Under the pieces are notes generated by a model that was not told the origin of the DNA, made no database searches, and saw nothing but the letters and a program-made list of their open reading frames with translations. From contig NC_046676.1 in the NCBI RefSeq assembly GCF_003369915.1, positions 13,188,001 through 13,252,000 on the forward strand: DNA of 64,000 nucleotides, read 5' to 3'. The first letter of the stretch is position 1, and each line of letters opens with the position of its first letter. This DNA is from Drosophila miranda. Lineage: Eukaryota; Arthropoda; Insecta; Diptera; Drosophilidae. Shown one piece after another: positions 47,560-60,133 of the stretch. Position numbers and translations under genes: made by a program.

Positions 47560-47880
47560 GATAAGAAAAAACCCTGAAATTTACATATTTTTACTTAGAT
47601 TTAAACATTTAGAGTGGACATTTTTGATCTAAATATATTTCATATTTTAATTGAATATATTTAATATTTAAATTAAATATTTTCATATTTCAATAAAATA
47701 CATTTTCTTTGAATTAATTATATGTCAATTATTTATTTTAAAGTGTTATATATTTAGATTAATTTGATTAATTATTTATATATTTAAATCAATGAATATT
47801 CTATTTAATTTTTCCAAGCTTGTATTTAAATATGGGTATTCTCAGTTTTACTATGCCATTTTTCTCTCAGTGCAGATGTG
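47560..47880. repeat. AT-rich island with transposon-like right edge
   Basis: About 320 bp of almost pure A/T (repeated ATATTTAAAT blocks) set in ordinary sequence. Read inward, the left edge is CACTCCAGATAAGAAAAAAC and the right edge is CACTGAGAGAAAAATGGC. The shared CACT(C/G) start suggests a degenerate inverted-repeat element, but the match is poor beyond the first bases. Confidence 0.35.
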
Positions 47881-50800
47881 TTGACGATGGTTTATCCCAA
47901 AATGGATTGATATCCGAAATTCCATACATTTGTCGAATAGAATTTGTTTAGAATTGATGGTTTTTTCCGTAAACTAAAGCTCTTCTTCATTTCAAATTTT
48001 CATTGAGTGTTTCACTTTCGTTGGTTTTCCTCCTTTCTCTCTGGCTTGCATTGTTCTTCTCTCTCTCTCTCTCTCATTGTATCTCTCTCCCTCTCCAATC
48101 CATTCCCCCAATATGCTTTTTCTCTCTCACGCAGCTCAAATAAATAAATATCTTTCTTTGGTTTTCTTTACTGGCGTCTGTGCCCCTGCCCCCCTCCCCC
48201 CGCGAACACCTGCCTGTCACTCGTCTTCTCCTATTTCTCCTACTTCTCCTACTTCTGCTTCTTGTTTTCTCCTTTTCTCTTTTAGGTTTTTCGTGTATTC
48301 GGTTTTCCTTGTTTGCATATTGTGCACTTTTCGTTGGCTCCACCAAGTTTTTCCTGCTTTTGAATTCAAATTTCTGTAGATACGAACAAAAAATAAAATA
48401 AAAATATGTTTTATGGATTACCCTAAGCCAGGAAGGGTATATCGGTGGGGCTTAGAGGTTGGTCCAACCCAGGGGGGGCTATACGATTCGAGTAGATATC
48501 CGTCCAACCAATTGGTTCCGTGATGATTTGTCCTTGGGAATATATATATGGGGTATCCACCATTCGGTTTGGTGCCTGCCTGCCCCTCCTGCCTGCCCCT
48601 CCCGCCGCTGGCTGGTGGCTTTTGTTACTCACAAACGAATCATCTGCTCTCAGCTGTCGGCGCAGCTTGGGAATCTTTTGATGGCTCAGCATTTACATTT
48701 CATTTCGGATTGGAATTCACTTCTTTTTTGTTTGTTTTGTGTTCGGCTTCTCCTCTCCTTTTGGTGGTCTCTTTGTGCTTGATTTATTTCCAAACGGCGC
48801 TGCGCTTTTCATAGCCGCCCAACAAGCGGGGGCCTGATTGGCGGCGGCCCTGAGACGATGACTGGAAGAGGAATGAGGAGCAGGCCCTTTGAAGTGCAGG
48901 CCACATTTTCTTTGTCGCCTCGAAGGTTGGTTGTTGTTTTTTTTTTTTGAATAGTTTATTTCGATGCCAATTGAAGGCACTCGTGCACTAATTGCTTTCG
49001 ATTGGCGAGTCCGAATCCGACACCAAGCCAAATGCAAGCTGGCAGATTAATTAAATTTTACTGGAGTTGCCTGTAATTATGCTAATTAGGCACATTTACT
49101 ATTTGCACACACACACACAGCATTACATATGTACTCGTATTTGTGTCTTGTATTTTATTTAAAGTGACAGCTCTCAGATACAGCTCTCAGATACAGATAC
49201 AGTTTCAAAAACTTCAAGCTGAAAATAATTATACCTCTTAGGAATGGGGGGAGGGGTGGATGATGCGGATGGGCGTGAAACGAGTTAAAGAAACGTGAAA
49301 ATAATAAATGATTTTTTATAGTAGGATGGATTGCCAGCCAGCGGGCCACAGGTTCTTGGGAAAGTCTTTGAAAAGCTTTCCAATGGAAAGCCTAATCTTC
49401 AGGCCCCAAGATAATAGGTCTTTACATATTTTCCATCTATAATGGTTATTCCATTCGGAAGTTACACGTAGATCTAATGGAAGAAACGGTTAACCCTTTA
49501 TTATTCCTCTAAGCGAACGAATGAACGAGTCATTTATCATTGGCTTTCTGTGTGTCTCGGTGTTGGTGAGCTTTTGCTTCTCCCAGTCCGTTGCATTCTA
49601 TTCCCATCCGTGTGCCACATGCGTGTGAAAGCTCCCTGTGCTCCCTGCGTGTGTGTGGACCGTAATAGAAAAGGAAAAACATATATCACCTTAATAATTG
49701 TCAGGAGGCAACATTTTGCAATTAACACACGCCGCATGCTCGTCGAAAACATTTCCAGTTCGCTGCGGCTGGCGGGAGGCCCAAGGCAGATGCAGATACA
49801 GATGCAGATACAGAAAATCTCTGCATGAATCTCCGCCGAGACATTGACTCCAATTGAGCAAAGGCAAAGGCAAAGAGAGCGAGAGCGAAGGAGGACCATG
49901 TGTGGGCTTCATTTACAACTCACTCAACATTTTGTGGGACGGAGTCTTGGCGCTGGAATTGCAATTGGGAGTTTCGCCCACAAAGTGCAATGCGTTGTTG
50001 CCTTCTCCGAGTCCTACTCCTACTCCTGCTCTCATGCCTCCTCATGCGCCGCCTCCTCCTCCTCCTCCACTCCACTCCACTCCATTCGAGTGTCTGAAGT
50101 GTCGACATGAAGTCTGACAATTGCAAAAGTTGTTTATGGTAAAACAGAGGTGTATTTTTGAGCTTTGGTTGTTGTGGTTTTTATTCGGCTTTGACATCAA
50201 GTGAAAGATTGAATGTACTCTTGAATGCTCTGCTCTGCTCTTGATGAATATTGAATAAGAGTCCACACTGCTGCCCACAGACATCATCATCATCATCGTC
50301 CATCCTTCAGTAGCACTTGGAATGGCCCGATCTGAGGCTCTGGGAAGGGAACTTCTGCTGTACCTCAGACCGAAATGTATTTATATAAATTAGCGCAAAA
50401 GTAAGTCGAAAACCGAGTCAAAGATACCCTAAATCGCAGTCGGAAACAGTTCAAAAGACTCCGACAAAACGAGAAAAACTGGTTGTAGTAATTAACAGAT
50501 TGCAATGATTTTTGGTGGTTTTATTTGCTAAATTTTAGATGAACGAATAGAAAACACCCTTTAGCATGCCCCATGCCGCATGCCCCATGGCTAAGTAAAG
50601 CAAAGCAAACGATGCAATTTTATGCGCAGACGCCTAAAATGAATGCAACGCGTAGCCGCGGCAGCAACAGCGACCGCAGCCAACGAGGCGTTCCACAAAA
50701 AGGGAGCCCAGCCCACAGTTTGACAGCCACTGTGTGGGCACACTCACACACACACACACACTCTCTCTCTGTCTCTCTCTCTTTGGTCGCTCCCTAGGCA

Positions 50801-51315
50801 GCCTCCTAGGGTCATTAACATGGCCAGCAGCAGCACCACCGTGGAGCAGGAAAAAAAGAGGCAAACAGACGAATAGAAGCAGAGAATAAAAAGTAGACGA
50901 GACACAAAAGCAAATGCAGGGTTAGTGCAATGTTCTAGAGAGGGGAAGGGGGTGGGGGGGGGGGGGGGAGAGAGGGATTAACGCGACCCTGGAGCCCCAA
51001 AGCGACTCTGCATTTGTGGGTGGTGCTCCAGCGGTGGCTGGGGGCTGGGGAGCTATAGCCCCTGCAGATGATGGAGAGTGTGTTCTGCGGGGTCCAAGTC
51101 CCCGGTCCAAGGTGTTTGGCTATGCCTATTTCCGTGCCTGTTTGCTGTACGTGCCGCGGGTCGATTATTTCTAGACGGCGGTTTTGAAAGGGGAGGGGGG
51201 GGGGTGGGCGGAGGCGGCTGGAATCGGCAGGGATACACACGCGAATTTCCTCAAACAGACTCTGGTGGATATTAAAGGGAGAATGTGTCAAAGTCTGCTA
51301 AATACATGCCATATT

Positions 51316-51490
51316 TATCGATATTTGTAAATCCATAGATGCTTCAATCGATAATTATCGATAGATCAAACACCAATCGATTGCACATAAAACAGAAGTA
51401 GAATCCAAATCCTGCCACGAATATAATTATAATTTTATAGCCAAATCGAGAATTTTCGATAGAACAAATACCAATCGATAGAAACTAATA
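51316..51490. promoter_or_regulatory. Cluster of DRE-like TATCGATA sites
   Basis: Perfect TATCGATA at 51316-51323 and 51358-51365, plus several ATCGAT or TCGATAG variants to about 51481. The density is far above its surroundings and resembles a DREF/BEAF-32-bound promoter or boundary. It lies about 330 bp left of the exon candidate at 51818. Confidence 0.45.
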
Positions 51491-51817
51491 AGAGTAATAT
51501 AATTATGGAAATTGAGACCCAATAAATATGGAAATACCTCCTCTACACAGTTTTTGGCCAAGTAAAAGGTGGCCTAAACATTCCCCAACTATTCCGCGTG
51601 CACTGATTCTCAGAGGGGGGGAAAACCAGTAACGATGCAACGGAGGAAACTCTGGGAAAAGTCGGAGACAAATTGGTTTTTCTCGATTATGGTTTATGGC
51701 AAACTTTTCCCTGAATATTGAATATTGAATAGTTAATCAGTTGAAAACTTTGTTTGCCCAACAGAAAGCCAACTGTATCTAATCGTTTTCTCTCTCTCTC
51801 TCTCTGTTTCTTTGCAG

Positions 51818-51864
51818 GTAATTAAATGGCAATTTCTCATCAATTTCATGGAATATTTCACCAA
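51818..51864 (+). CDS. Candidate coding exon X of an unrecognised gene
   Basis: A long CT tract ending TTTGCAG (51817) precedes 47 nt reading VIKWQFLINFMEYFT plus two bases, then GTGAGT at 51865. It joins the segment at 51946 across an 81-bp intron in a frame that stays open. Because the exon begins GTAATT, the AG/GT junction could instead be a recursive splice site with no exon. I do not recognise the peptide and the call rests on splice signals and frame continuity. Confidence 0.35.
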
Positions 51865-51945
51865 GTGAGTCACCCATTAATTTATCCGAGGGACAAAACA
51901 GCAACAATCTACTACTCCTTTGTTTGCAAAATATTTTTTGTTTAG

Positions 51946-52001
51946 TTCTTTGAAACGTGAGAAGGCACTTTGTGGTCCGATTATAAATAGTTATGACTGG
52001 G
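51946..52001 (+). CDS. Candidate coding exon Y of an unrecognised gene
   Basis: A T-rich acceptor (TTTTTTGTTTAG, 51945) precedes 56 nt. Joined to exon X it reads SLKREKALCGPIINSYDW plus one base, and a GTGAGC donor follows at 52002. The ending phase (one base left over) matches the start phase of the exon at 63196. No homologue is recognised. A minus-strand frame also crosses this region, so the open frame alone is weak evidence. Confidence 0.35.
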
Positions 52002-52009
52002 GTGAGCAT

Positions 52010-55000
52010 TATATATTATTTCATCATGATGCGAATGAACTCTGATGGCCATTGTGTTACTTTTACTCCGAGCACCGACACTTTCGCGTACCCAAGAAGA
52101 CCCATTTCCTGTTCCTAATACCCGCCTCACATGCAACAATTTTCAAGCTTTTCATTATGCTATAGAACAGAGAGAGAGAGAGAGTGAGAGAACGACCGAC
52201 TATTAACTCCGATTGCCGACTTTCACTGATAATGTCTGACAATTATGTATTGCTCGAGTTGATGGCTTTTCATGCCATCTCTCATGGTAATGACATAATT
52301 AAGCAGCTTGTCCGAGAGGTCAGAGTTTCGTGTGCGAGGTCAAGCACGTGTCTTTCAACCCGTTCGACCCATCCTTCCAATTAGCATTCACAGTGGAGAA
52401 CGGGGTGACACGAACGTGTTAACTCGTGAGGTAAACGGGTCTGTGGAGAAGAGGCAAGAGGCCTCTTCACCAGCCAGAGACTTCTTCATCCGCATTGATT
52501 TGTGTACAGAATTAGCATTTTCCCCCCCCCTCTGGTGGGCCGGCTTGGGAAACAATCTCAATCTCAATCTGAACAATGAGGAAGACGAATTTGTACAGTT
52601 TACGCTTGGCTGACTGCTCGTCCAACTCGAAGCAGGGTCTAATGGCTTTTTAAAGTGACCAAAATTTGGCTTGTGCCCCGCGTTAAGTGGGTAAATTAAA
52701 TGCTGACGCTTGGCCAAGAGTTGGGCCAACCGAACGAAGCGGTGGAGCAGGGGAACGGAGGGGAATGGCAGGGGCTTGTACAGTGAAAATCAGCTAAATG
52801 CTGGCTCCAGAGCTTTTTATGGGGCATGTCTAGAAGTGCATTGACCAAGAGCCGATCGAGATGGTTGAAATACGAAAGCCAGTGAAAGGTGAAGGCAAAT
52901 GAAGAGTGAGTGGGACTGGGAATAGAGGAGTAAAACGATCGATAGTCATGTAGAAAGAAAGAAGAACAATTACCCGTCCTCAATAACTTTTAATGAATTC
53001 GGTAAAGCATCCATATGGCCTAAGACATGTCCAAGATGTTCCGTACCATTGGAATCTGTCTAAAAGGATCTCTTATTTGTAAGATCTATCTATCCTTCGT
53101 TTCATTTGGCTGATGAACAGCTGATTCATCATTTCTTCCCGCAGAATGAAGTTGGTGGCGCCTTTGGCCCTTTGGTGCAATGGAAACTAGTTCAAAGTCC
53201 ACTTTCGTGTAGTTGTAGCATTCGATGGCTTAAAGATCAAACTGCAAATCGCTTCGTAATCGCATTTTGAGAGCCACTTAAACCAGTCACAAATTTTTGA
53301 ATAATCAAAAACCTATTGGTATTTAAGTCGTCTCCAAATTGTTTGCCATTTCCTGCCATCATTTCATTTCAATCGTTTTTATTGGCCATCTATTTTGAGC
53401 TAGAACCAGTTCTCAAATTCGAGCACAAAACATTGCCCAAATAAAATGAGTTTCATTTGATTTATACGCAATCTTGGCAGAGCTCTGGCCCACAGTAGCC
53501 AACAGACGAAACATTCAAACAAAAGCTGAAATTGAAATTGGAATTCACTTGGAAATCCCGTATCTCGTATTTTGTCAACCACTTTCCGCCCTAAGAGATC
53601 GCTTAGTCGATTCCCTGGGCTTATTTATTGTGCACTGATTTATGAATACACGCGATGCTTGAGAGTGGCTCGGGATCTGGGGCGAGTATCTTTTGTCGCC
53701 GGTATTTTTGGCACTAATTTGACAAGGTCGCCCGCCAGCTGTAGTGCTTTTAGTCGGTCTGGTAGCCGTAGCGGCGTTTGGCTCAAAGAAATCGAGATAC
53801 AAACACGTTCGAAATGATTTCATTTTGCAGCTAAGCTTTTATTTCGGCTTTTGTTTGTATTTTTTGTGTGTTTATTTTGCATTTTGGTATCTCTGTATCT
53901 TTGTATCTGCGAGTCCCGCAGTCAGCGCATTTAAAACGATATTTGCATAAGCATTTGACGTCTCTTGACATAGGTGCGAAATAGTTGCCGTGAAATGTGG
54001 TCATTCATATTAATTTAGTGGGTCACCCCACCGCCTCCCTGGCTGTAGCTCAGATGGTGACCCCGATCGTGCGGATTTCCTGTTAGAAAGGCTCTGATTG
54101 TTCCCAGTCCAAGAAATATCTCTTTGAATAGATAATGAATAGTCAAATTTGGCTTCGTGACTGACTCTGGCAGACAATTAACCCTAGAGCTGCTCCCCCC
54201 ACCTGCTGTGGGCGCACTCTGAACCTGTGTGCAACCCTTCCCCATCCCCTTGCCTTCGGGCTTCCTTCCATTCCATTTCATTCGTTATGTAAGGATGATT
54301 TCGGTGCGATAGGAGCTCCGGCAAAAGGCAAAGCTAATTAAATTATAAGCAAGTCCAAGACTTAACCCGAGATGCGCCAGTGAATGGGGTCGCCGCAAGA
54401 GGCACAAGAAGAGGTGGCCTTCCCCGCCCCCACCAAAAACTTGTTAAATAATAACCAAATGGATGTTCGTTGTTGGTGTTGATTTGACCATAAATTTTGT
54501 ACGGTGTTGCCGCCGAACCAAGCGACCAGCCCCATTCCCGGCCCAGGACCGGCCCAGCCCGCAAATAAGTCTCTCAGCTCTAGAGATGAGGTAATGTTGC
54601 ATGCAACATGATTATGTTTGCACCACTCTTGACTTACAGTGGGATACAACGAAGAGCAAAGTCTAAAGGTACACATTTACTAAATCTAAGGCAAGCAGAA
54701 GGATATATGGGTGGGGTATGCTTTTATTTGTATTTCTATTGGTTGGGATTCCCCTCTGAAACAGACTTTTGAAAGTTTCCTTGAACGTGAGATATATTGT
54801 GTTGAACATGGAGACCAAAGAAAGTAGTGTCTCGGCTATTAGTGCGCAATTTTGGATTTTGAAGTTTCCCCTCTGGAAATTTCGACCTTGAAGATGCACT
54901 TTGCCCTGGTAGAACGGTGCGGTATGTGTGTGTATGATATATGATAATGGATGGTGCTCTTCCTTAGAGGCCTCACCTTCACTTTTTCTGTTACTAATTT

Positions 55001-58000
55001 GTTTGTTTTTTTGGAAATTAATGTGCCTTTACCCTGGACTGGGGTAATTTCTTAAATTATTTATTAATTTTTCCCTTTTATTTATTTTTTTATGATTTTT
55101 TTATTTAGTTTATCTTTTATTATGTATTTATTTGTATCTATCCATTTTATTTCCTTCTAAATTTGTCTCATATCTTTCCTTTCCTGCATAACGACGAGCG
55201 CTTCGGTTGCTCGTTTCGCGCGTCATGCAGCACTGCCCCTCGGTCGGCTGTATTTGCGTCTGAGAATCGCACTTGACGGTGAAAAATCATAATTAATTAT
55301 TGTCTAAGCCGGTGAAAAATGTTTCGATTACTGCACAAATGTGTGTCTGTTTTTTATTTGAAGATTTTAGAAATAGTGTGGAATACTAGTGTTTATTTTC
55401 ACATAAAATCCTTTCAGTTCCGTTGGAGAAGGCATAACCCTGCTTATTCTCTATTATTTCTGCAGCAAATTAGAGCTGTTCTCACCCACTGTGCCGCACA
55501 GTCGACTGGCCAGGCACTGCCTCCACTCCTCCATGAATTATGCGTAGACATTGCGGTTTTTTGGTTTTTTGGGCTTTCGGATGTCGTCAGGCGTTGTCAA
55601 CGCTGTTTTCGGGACTGTCGGCGGCGCCATTTCAATTGCATTTGATGGCCATAAATAAGCCCAATGGCCAAATGAATGACGGGGCGACGGGGCAGATGGA
55701 GTGCCTTGCAGACGCTGCCACTCTGCAGTGGAGTCGTGATTCCAGCATCGTATGTATGTTCGCTAGTTGCTGGACAGGCTAATAATTCGATCAGCTGCAC
55801 AGAGAGCGCCTCTTTGGACCACTTTGCATACGGCGAGGGCCGCTCTAATAATGGCCGAGTGTGTGGCAGCCAGCCCGATGGGCGGTCCGCCGATCTCTGC
55901 AATGAAATTCAATTAATTAGCCCGGCCAATAGCGTTTGCTGGTAGTTCTTTTCTTCTTTGGCTGGTGCTGCTGTTGCTGCTGTTGCTGCTGATGCTGTTG
56001 TTTTTCTTGCCACACGCGTGTGATGAACATTTCCGCTGTGCAACAGCTTCTCTGTGTGCCTCTGTTGCAAGCTGCAATCAAAATTAATTAAGGCACAAAT
56101 GGAGGCAGGCAAGAGAACACAGTAATGAAGGTACCAGGGGGGGAGGGGTAGCGACTATTTGCATGGGGGCATGTGGCATGTGCAGCATGTAGGCATCGCT
56201 CGCTGCTGCTATATGTATTCTCTATGGCGACCTGCAACTTTATTGCCTTTTACCGCAATGTTGCACCAATTTCCATTGCACCTGCACATTCCGACTCCGA
56301 CGCCGACGATGTCTTTGTTTTTCCTTCTGGCAGCAGCCGTAGGAACAGTAGCAACAGCATCCAGTGCATAATTAGATGTGCTGTGCTGCACGGCCAACAG
56401 GCAACAGGCAACAAGCAACCGAGCAACAGGCGGCAGTCAATCACTGAGTCGCCTCCTCTCCTGGCCTCCTCAAAAATGTGCACCAGCTGCAAGTGGATGC
56501 TGCTCCTGATGCTCTCCGTTGAGGGTGCATAAATTAATTAACCTGGATGTCCCCAGTGATGTCTCTTCTGGCATTCAATAGTTAAACGATTGAACGAGAG
56601 ATCTCCATCATTCAGGCAGACTTTGAGTGCAGTTTCCGAAGCCTTTCCTTATGGGCAAAGTGCAGTTTCACTTATTGTTTTGTGGTGTTCTTCTAGAGCG
56701 CCCAAATGTGCGTCTAGAATGCGTGATTGATCTACCAATAGATAGATATCGGTAGCGTATAGCAACCACCAGAGTGGTGGAATATATTGCATAACCGTTC
56801 CCCTTCCCCCCTCACAAAGGACACAATTTCGAAGATACGCAGAATAGTAGTAAATGATAATATCTAACAGATTGCCGAATCTGCATCAGATCATTATTGT
56901 AGCCATTCATTCTCTATCTCTCTCCCTTTCTCACACACAATCGTCCTCGTGCAATGTGCGACATCTGGCGGAGGAGAGCGGGATGGCAACACACACACCA
57001 ATTGGGCTTAATGGTAGGGCCGCGGTCCTTGCCGCAACGTTCCCAACCAAAGTGTTCCCACGGGATCACGGGAGCCACAGTCACATCTGAATCACGTTCC
57101 AAATCGGAGCTGGTTCCCTGCGTATATCATGACCCCTGACGTTCTCTGGTCATTTGGCGAATTCTCAAATGAATTCATTGACGAAGAAAATCAACATAAA
57201 TTTTAATTTATTTCAATTAATTTAATAATTATTAATCACTGTCGCATCCCTCGCAGAGAGAACTTTCCCATAGCTTCAGAGAGAGTGGGAGAGGGAATCC
57301 GGAGGTAAGGGGGGGTGCAGTTGGGGCCTGCATCTCCAGCAAAGTGAAATGCATAATGTTAGCATAATGTTGCCGCTGCACGATGCAGATGCAGATGCGA
57401 ATGATAATGATAATGCCTTCCAGACGCAGACGACACCTGAGAGAGTGCTGCCTGAGAACCAAGAGACAGGGAGACAGGGAGAAATTTGAGAAATGTGAGC
57501 AGTAATTAAATGCAAAATTTAAAGCTCAAGAAAGAAGACGAGCGTCAGGCTACAACGTCAACGATTCAAGATAATGCATAATTGTGGAAGACAAAAGGAA
57601 ATGTGTCCGGGAGAGAAGGCGAGAAGGCCAGAAGGGGAGAAGGGGTGGCTCGCTGCATGCAAAATATGAGAAGAATATCTAATGACTGGGGGCCATGGAT
57701 TCGCTCAGATGCCCGACTCCTTCTGATTCTTCTGCCACTGCTGCTGCTGCCACAAAACGGCGTTCAAATTAATGGCCAAGTTTCACATGGCTGAAAGCAG
57801 CGGCGGCACAGATGCCACACAATTGCCAATGGAAATTGCTGCTATCTCTCGCGTGTGTATCTCTGTCTCTCAGCACCCCCCTGCGAAAGTTGTGTGCACA
57901 AGATACAAGATACTCGTTGGTACAAGTGGCAAGATACAAACTAGAACAACAGAATTGAATGGAAGAAGAGCGCTGCCAAGGCAGATACCCAACGACGATG

Positions 58001-59159
58001 GAATACTCTTTGGAAAATCCATGAAGAATCGGAAAAAGACTACGCTTTCAATGGGACATAGAAATCATAGTAATCGAATGACATTTCCAGGGTCTTAGTC
58101 TGTGCGAATCATCTTTTTGAAACTATTCTCTGGAAAGGAGTACTCCTTCTTCGACCTGCTTTTGCCCATCGCGTAATCAAATGCCTTGCAGCTGTGTTTA
58201 ACATTTCTCCGACAGAAGTTCTTGTTATTATTTAGCAGCCACTGAGGAATGCTCCTCGAAAGACAACATTCAATCAGACGGCGACAAGAACAGTGGCAGC
58301 AACCGGAGTGCCGCAGAAAGATACCACAGATATTAAACAATACTACATGGTTATAGAAGTGGTAATTAATGGGTCTCTCCCGGCCCCAAAAAGCCTCCTA
58401 AAAAGTGTTGCCTCCTCCGTTCGGTTCCTCGTCCTGCTGCTGGCACTTTTCTTTTGGCCATAAGGCCTATTTGTGTGTGCACTGCTTTTTGTTTGCTCCC
58501 GCTCCTGGGAGAGCTCGTAAATATGCACGAGAAAGCAAGAAACTTTATTTGGGTTAGCGATTGTTTAAAAATGCATACCAGATGGAGGACTCTGGTAGGA
58601 GCTGGCAAAAGTAGCTCTGGGCGGAGGGCTGGGTGGCCTGGAGGGTCTTTAAAGAGCTAAGAGTGCCGCAGGAGTGGCACGAGCTCCGGCAGGAGGCAAT
58701 TCAAGTGGCGAAAAGGAGAGACGAGGGAAAAAACACCCAGCTAGAGGAGCCCGAGGAGCTGGAGAACATTGAGGGTGCTAATGGCGCAGAAAGGGAGGTG
58801 TTTCCATCTTATTTTTCTTAAGAAACTATTCCTGGGAGAGGAGCAGTACACAAGCCACGCGTCACACAGCAGAGCCCCTCGGTTGGTGGTAAACTCTGGC
58901 TTTAAGCAGCGCCTGAGGGGCGTACTAGTCGAGGTGCACGTGTGAGGCGACACCACATAAGGCCATAAAGTTGTGGCAAATAAAACCAGTGCCACTCTAT
59001 TATTTATATGTCAATCAAGAGTGCTGGCTTCGGGGTGTACGAGTATTCAAAGCGAGTCACCCACTGAAACCCACTCTAACCACTGAAAGCCGCAGAGCAA
59101 AAGTTTTTAATTTTAAAATTATGTATGTCTTGGCCTGGCCAAGTAAATGGCTTTCTCAG

Positions 59160-59193
<34 letters not shown>

Positions 59194-59335
59194 GTGCACA
59201 CACAGTGGGTGCAACTGTGGAGTGTGGGCGAAAGTGGTTCAAGTGGCTTTTGCGTCTCTCGGTGAATGCAATTTGTTTAAAATTGATTATTAATGGTTTT
59301 GTCATTGAGCAAATTGCGAATAAATGATGTTTAGT
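52010..59335. other. Gene-poor stretch, possible intron
   Basis: No supported gene. It contains GA tracts (52163-52180), C-runs, a GCTGTT-type repeat (about 55960-56000) and many chance frames. A pyrimidine-led acceptor at 55468 precedes an open but unrecognised stretch to 55645. A promoter A-box-like string at 54046 is not part of a tRNA gene. Confidence 0.4.
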
Positions 59336-59845
59336 GCACTCTGTACAGTGAATGTACAGTGGATCCATCTATTCCTTCATCTGTCCGTCTATTCAGGCAA
59401 CTATTTGCCTGTACAGCCGAGTGATGAATAAATTTGCATAGTTATTTGAGATCTGAATTCACTTGTTTTTGCTACTCGCTACTAGTTACTCGTCGCTTGC
59501 TACTCGCTACTCGCTAGAGTCAAGAATGAACCGTTCTTCCAGCAGGCCCCAAGGATTGGCACACAGAAGCCAATAGCCAGCCAGCCAGCCTGCACTCTGT
59601 ACAGTGAATGTACAGTGGATCCATCTATTCCTTCATCTGTCCGTCTATTCAGGCAACTATTTGCCTGTACAGCCGAGTGATGAATAAATTTGCATAGTTG
59701 TTTGAGATCTGAATTCACTTGTTTTTGCTACTCGCTAGTAGTTACTCGTCGCTTGCTACTCGCTACTCGCTACTCGCTAGAGTCAAGAATCAACCGTTCT
59801 TCCCGCAGGCCCCAAGGATTGGCACACAGAAGCCAATAGCCAGCC
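59336..59845 (+). repeat. Direct tandem duplication, two units of about 256 bp
   Basis: The unit beginning GCACTCTGTACAGTGAATGT starts at 59336 and again at 59592 and is nearly identical over about 250 bp, differing by a few substitutions and by extra copies of the TACTCGC and AGCC motifs. Both carry internal TACTCGCTACTCGCT tandem runs. No coding potential is seen. The high identity suggests a recent duplication. Confidence 0.9.
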
Positions 59846-60105
59846 GTTTGATGTGCTCTTGGGCATAACTCTTCGATATCGGGACATTATTAACGTCAAT
59901 TAATTCTAACTGTTGCAAGACGAAGACGCTGGCCATTAAGTGCTTAGCCACTAAGTGACTGGGGAGTGGGGGGATAGACGATTGAATCGATGGATAGATG
60001 ACTTGATGGGTGGATGGCTGGATGGGATGGATGGGATGGATGGCATCCCGGGAGACCTGTTTGCTGCTGAAAGGTGGCTCCACAACTGTAGATGGGGCGT
60101 GGCGT

Positions 60106-60133
60106 GGGGGGGGGGGGGGGGGGGGGGGGGGGG
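60106..60133 (+). repeat. Poly(G) run of 28
   Basis: Twenty-eight consecutive G residues, preceded by GGGGCGTGGCGT. It can form G-quadruplexes and is a likely site of length polymorphism or assembly error. Confidence 0.9.

Larger units (their letters stand above)
38640..51300. other. Gene-poor, microsatellite-rich stretch
   Basis: No conserved protein is seen. It contains CT runs (39461-39500 and around 39280), a (GT)n run at 41271-41301, C-runs near 42610, a TGTGAC run near 46030, TGATTG repeats near 47350, an AT-rich island (47560-47880), CT tracts at 47455 and 48057 and a G-run near 50953. Long open frames at 39194-40012 (minus) and 44641-45372 (plus) are low-complexity or lack any family signature. 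It is most simply a long intron or intergenic region. Confidence 0.45.

Noticed and set aside
48276..48290. TTTTAGGTTTTT as a second recursive splice site
   Set aside because: The donor half (GTTTTT) is far from consensus, unlike the site at 51817.
54046..54057. TAGCTCAGATGG resembles a tRNA A box
   Set aside because: No B box of the GGTTCGANNCC type and no cloverleaf partner follows at the expected distance.
55468..55645. Acceptor followed by an open stretch (LTHCAAQSTGQALPPLLHEL)
   Set aside because: No donor at the far end, a Phe/Trp run and an Arg/Cys-rich tail; more likely chance than an exon.
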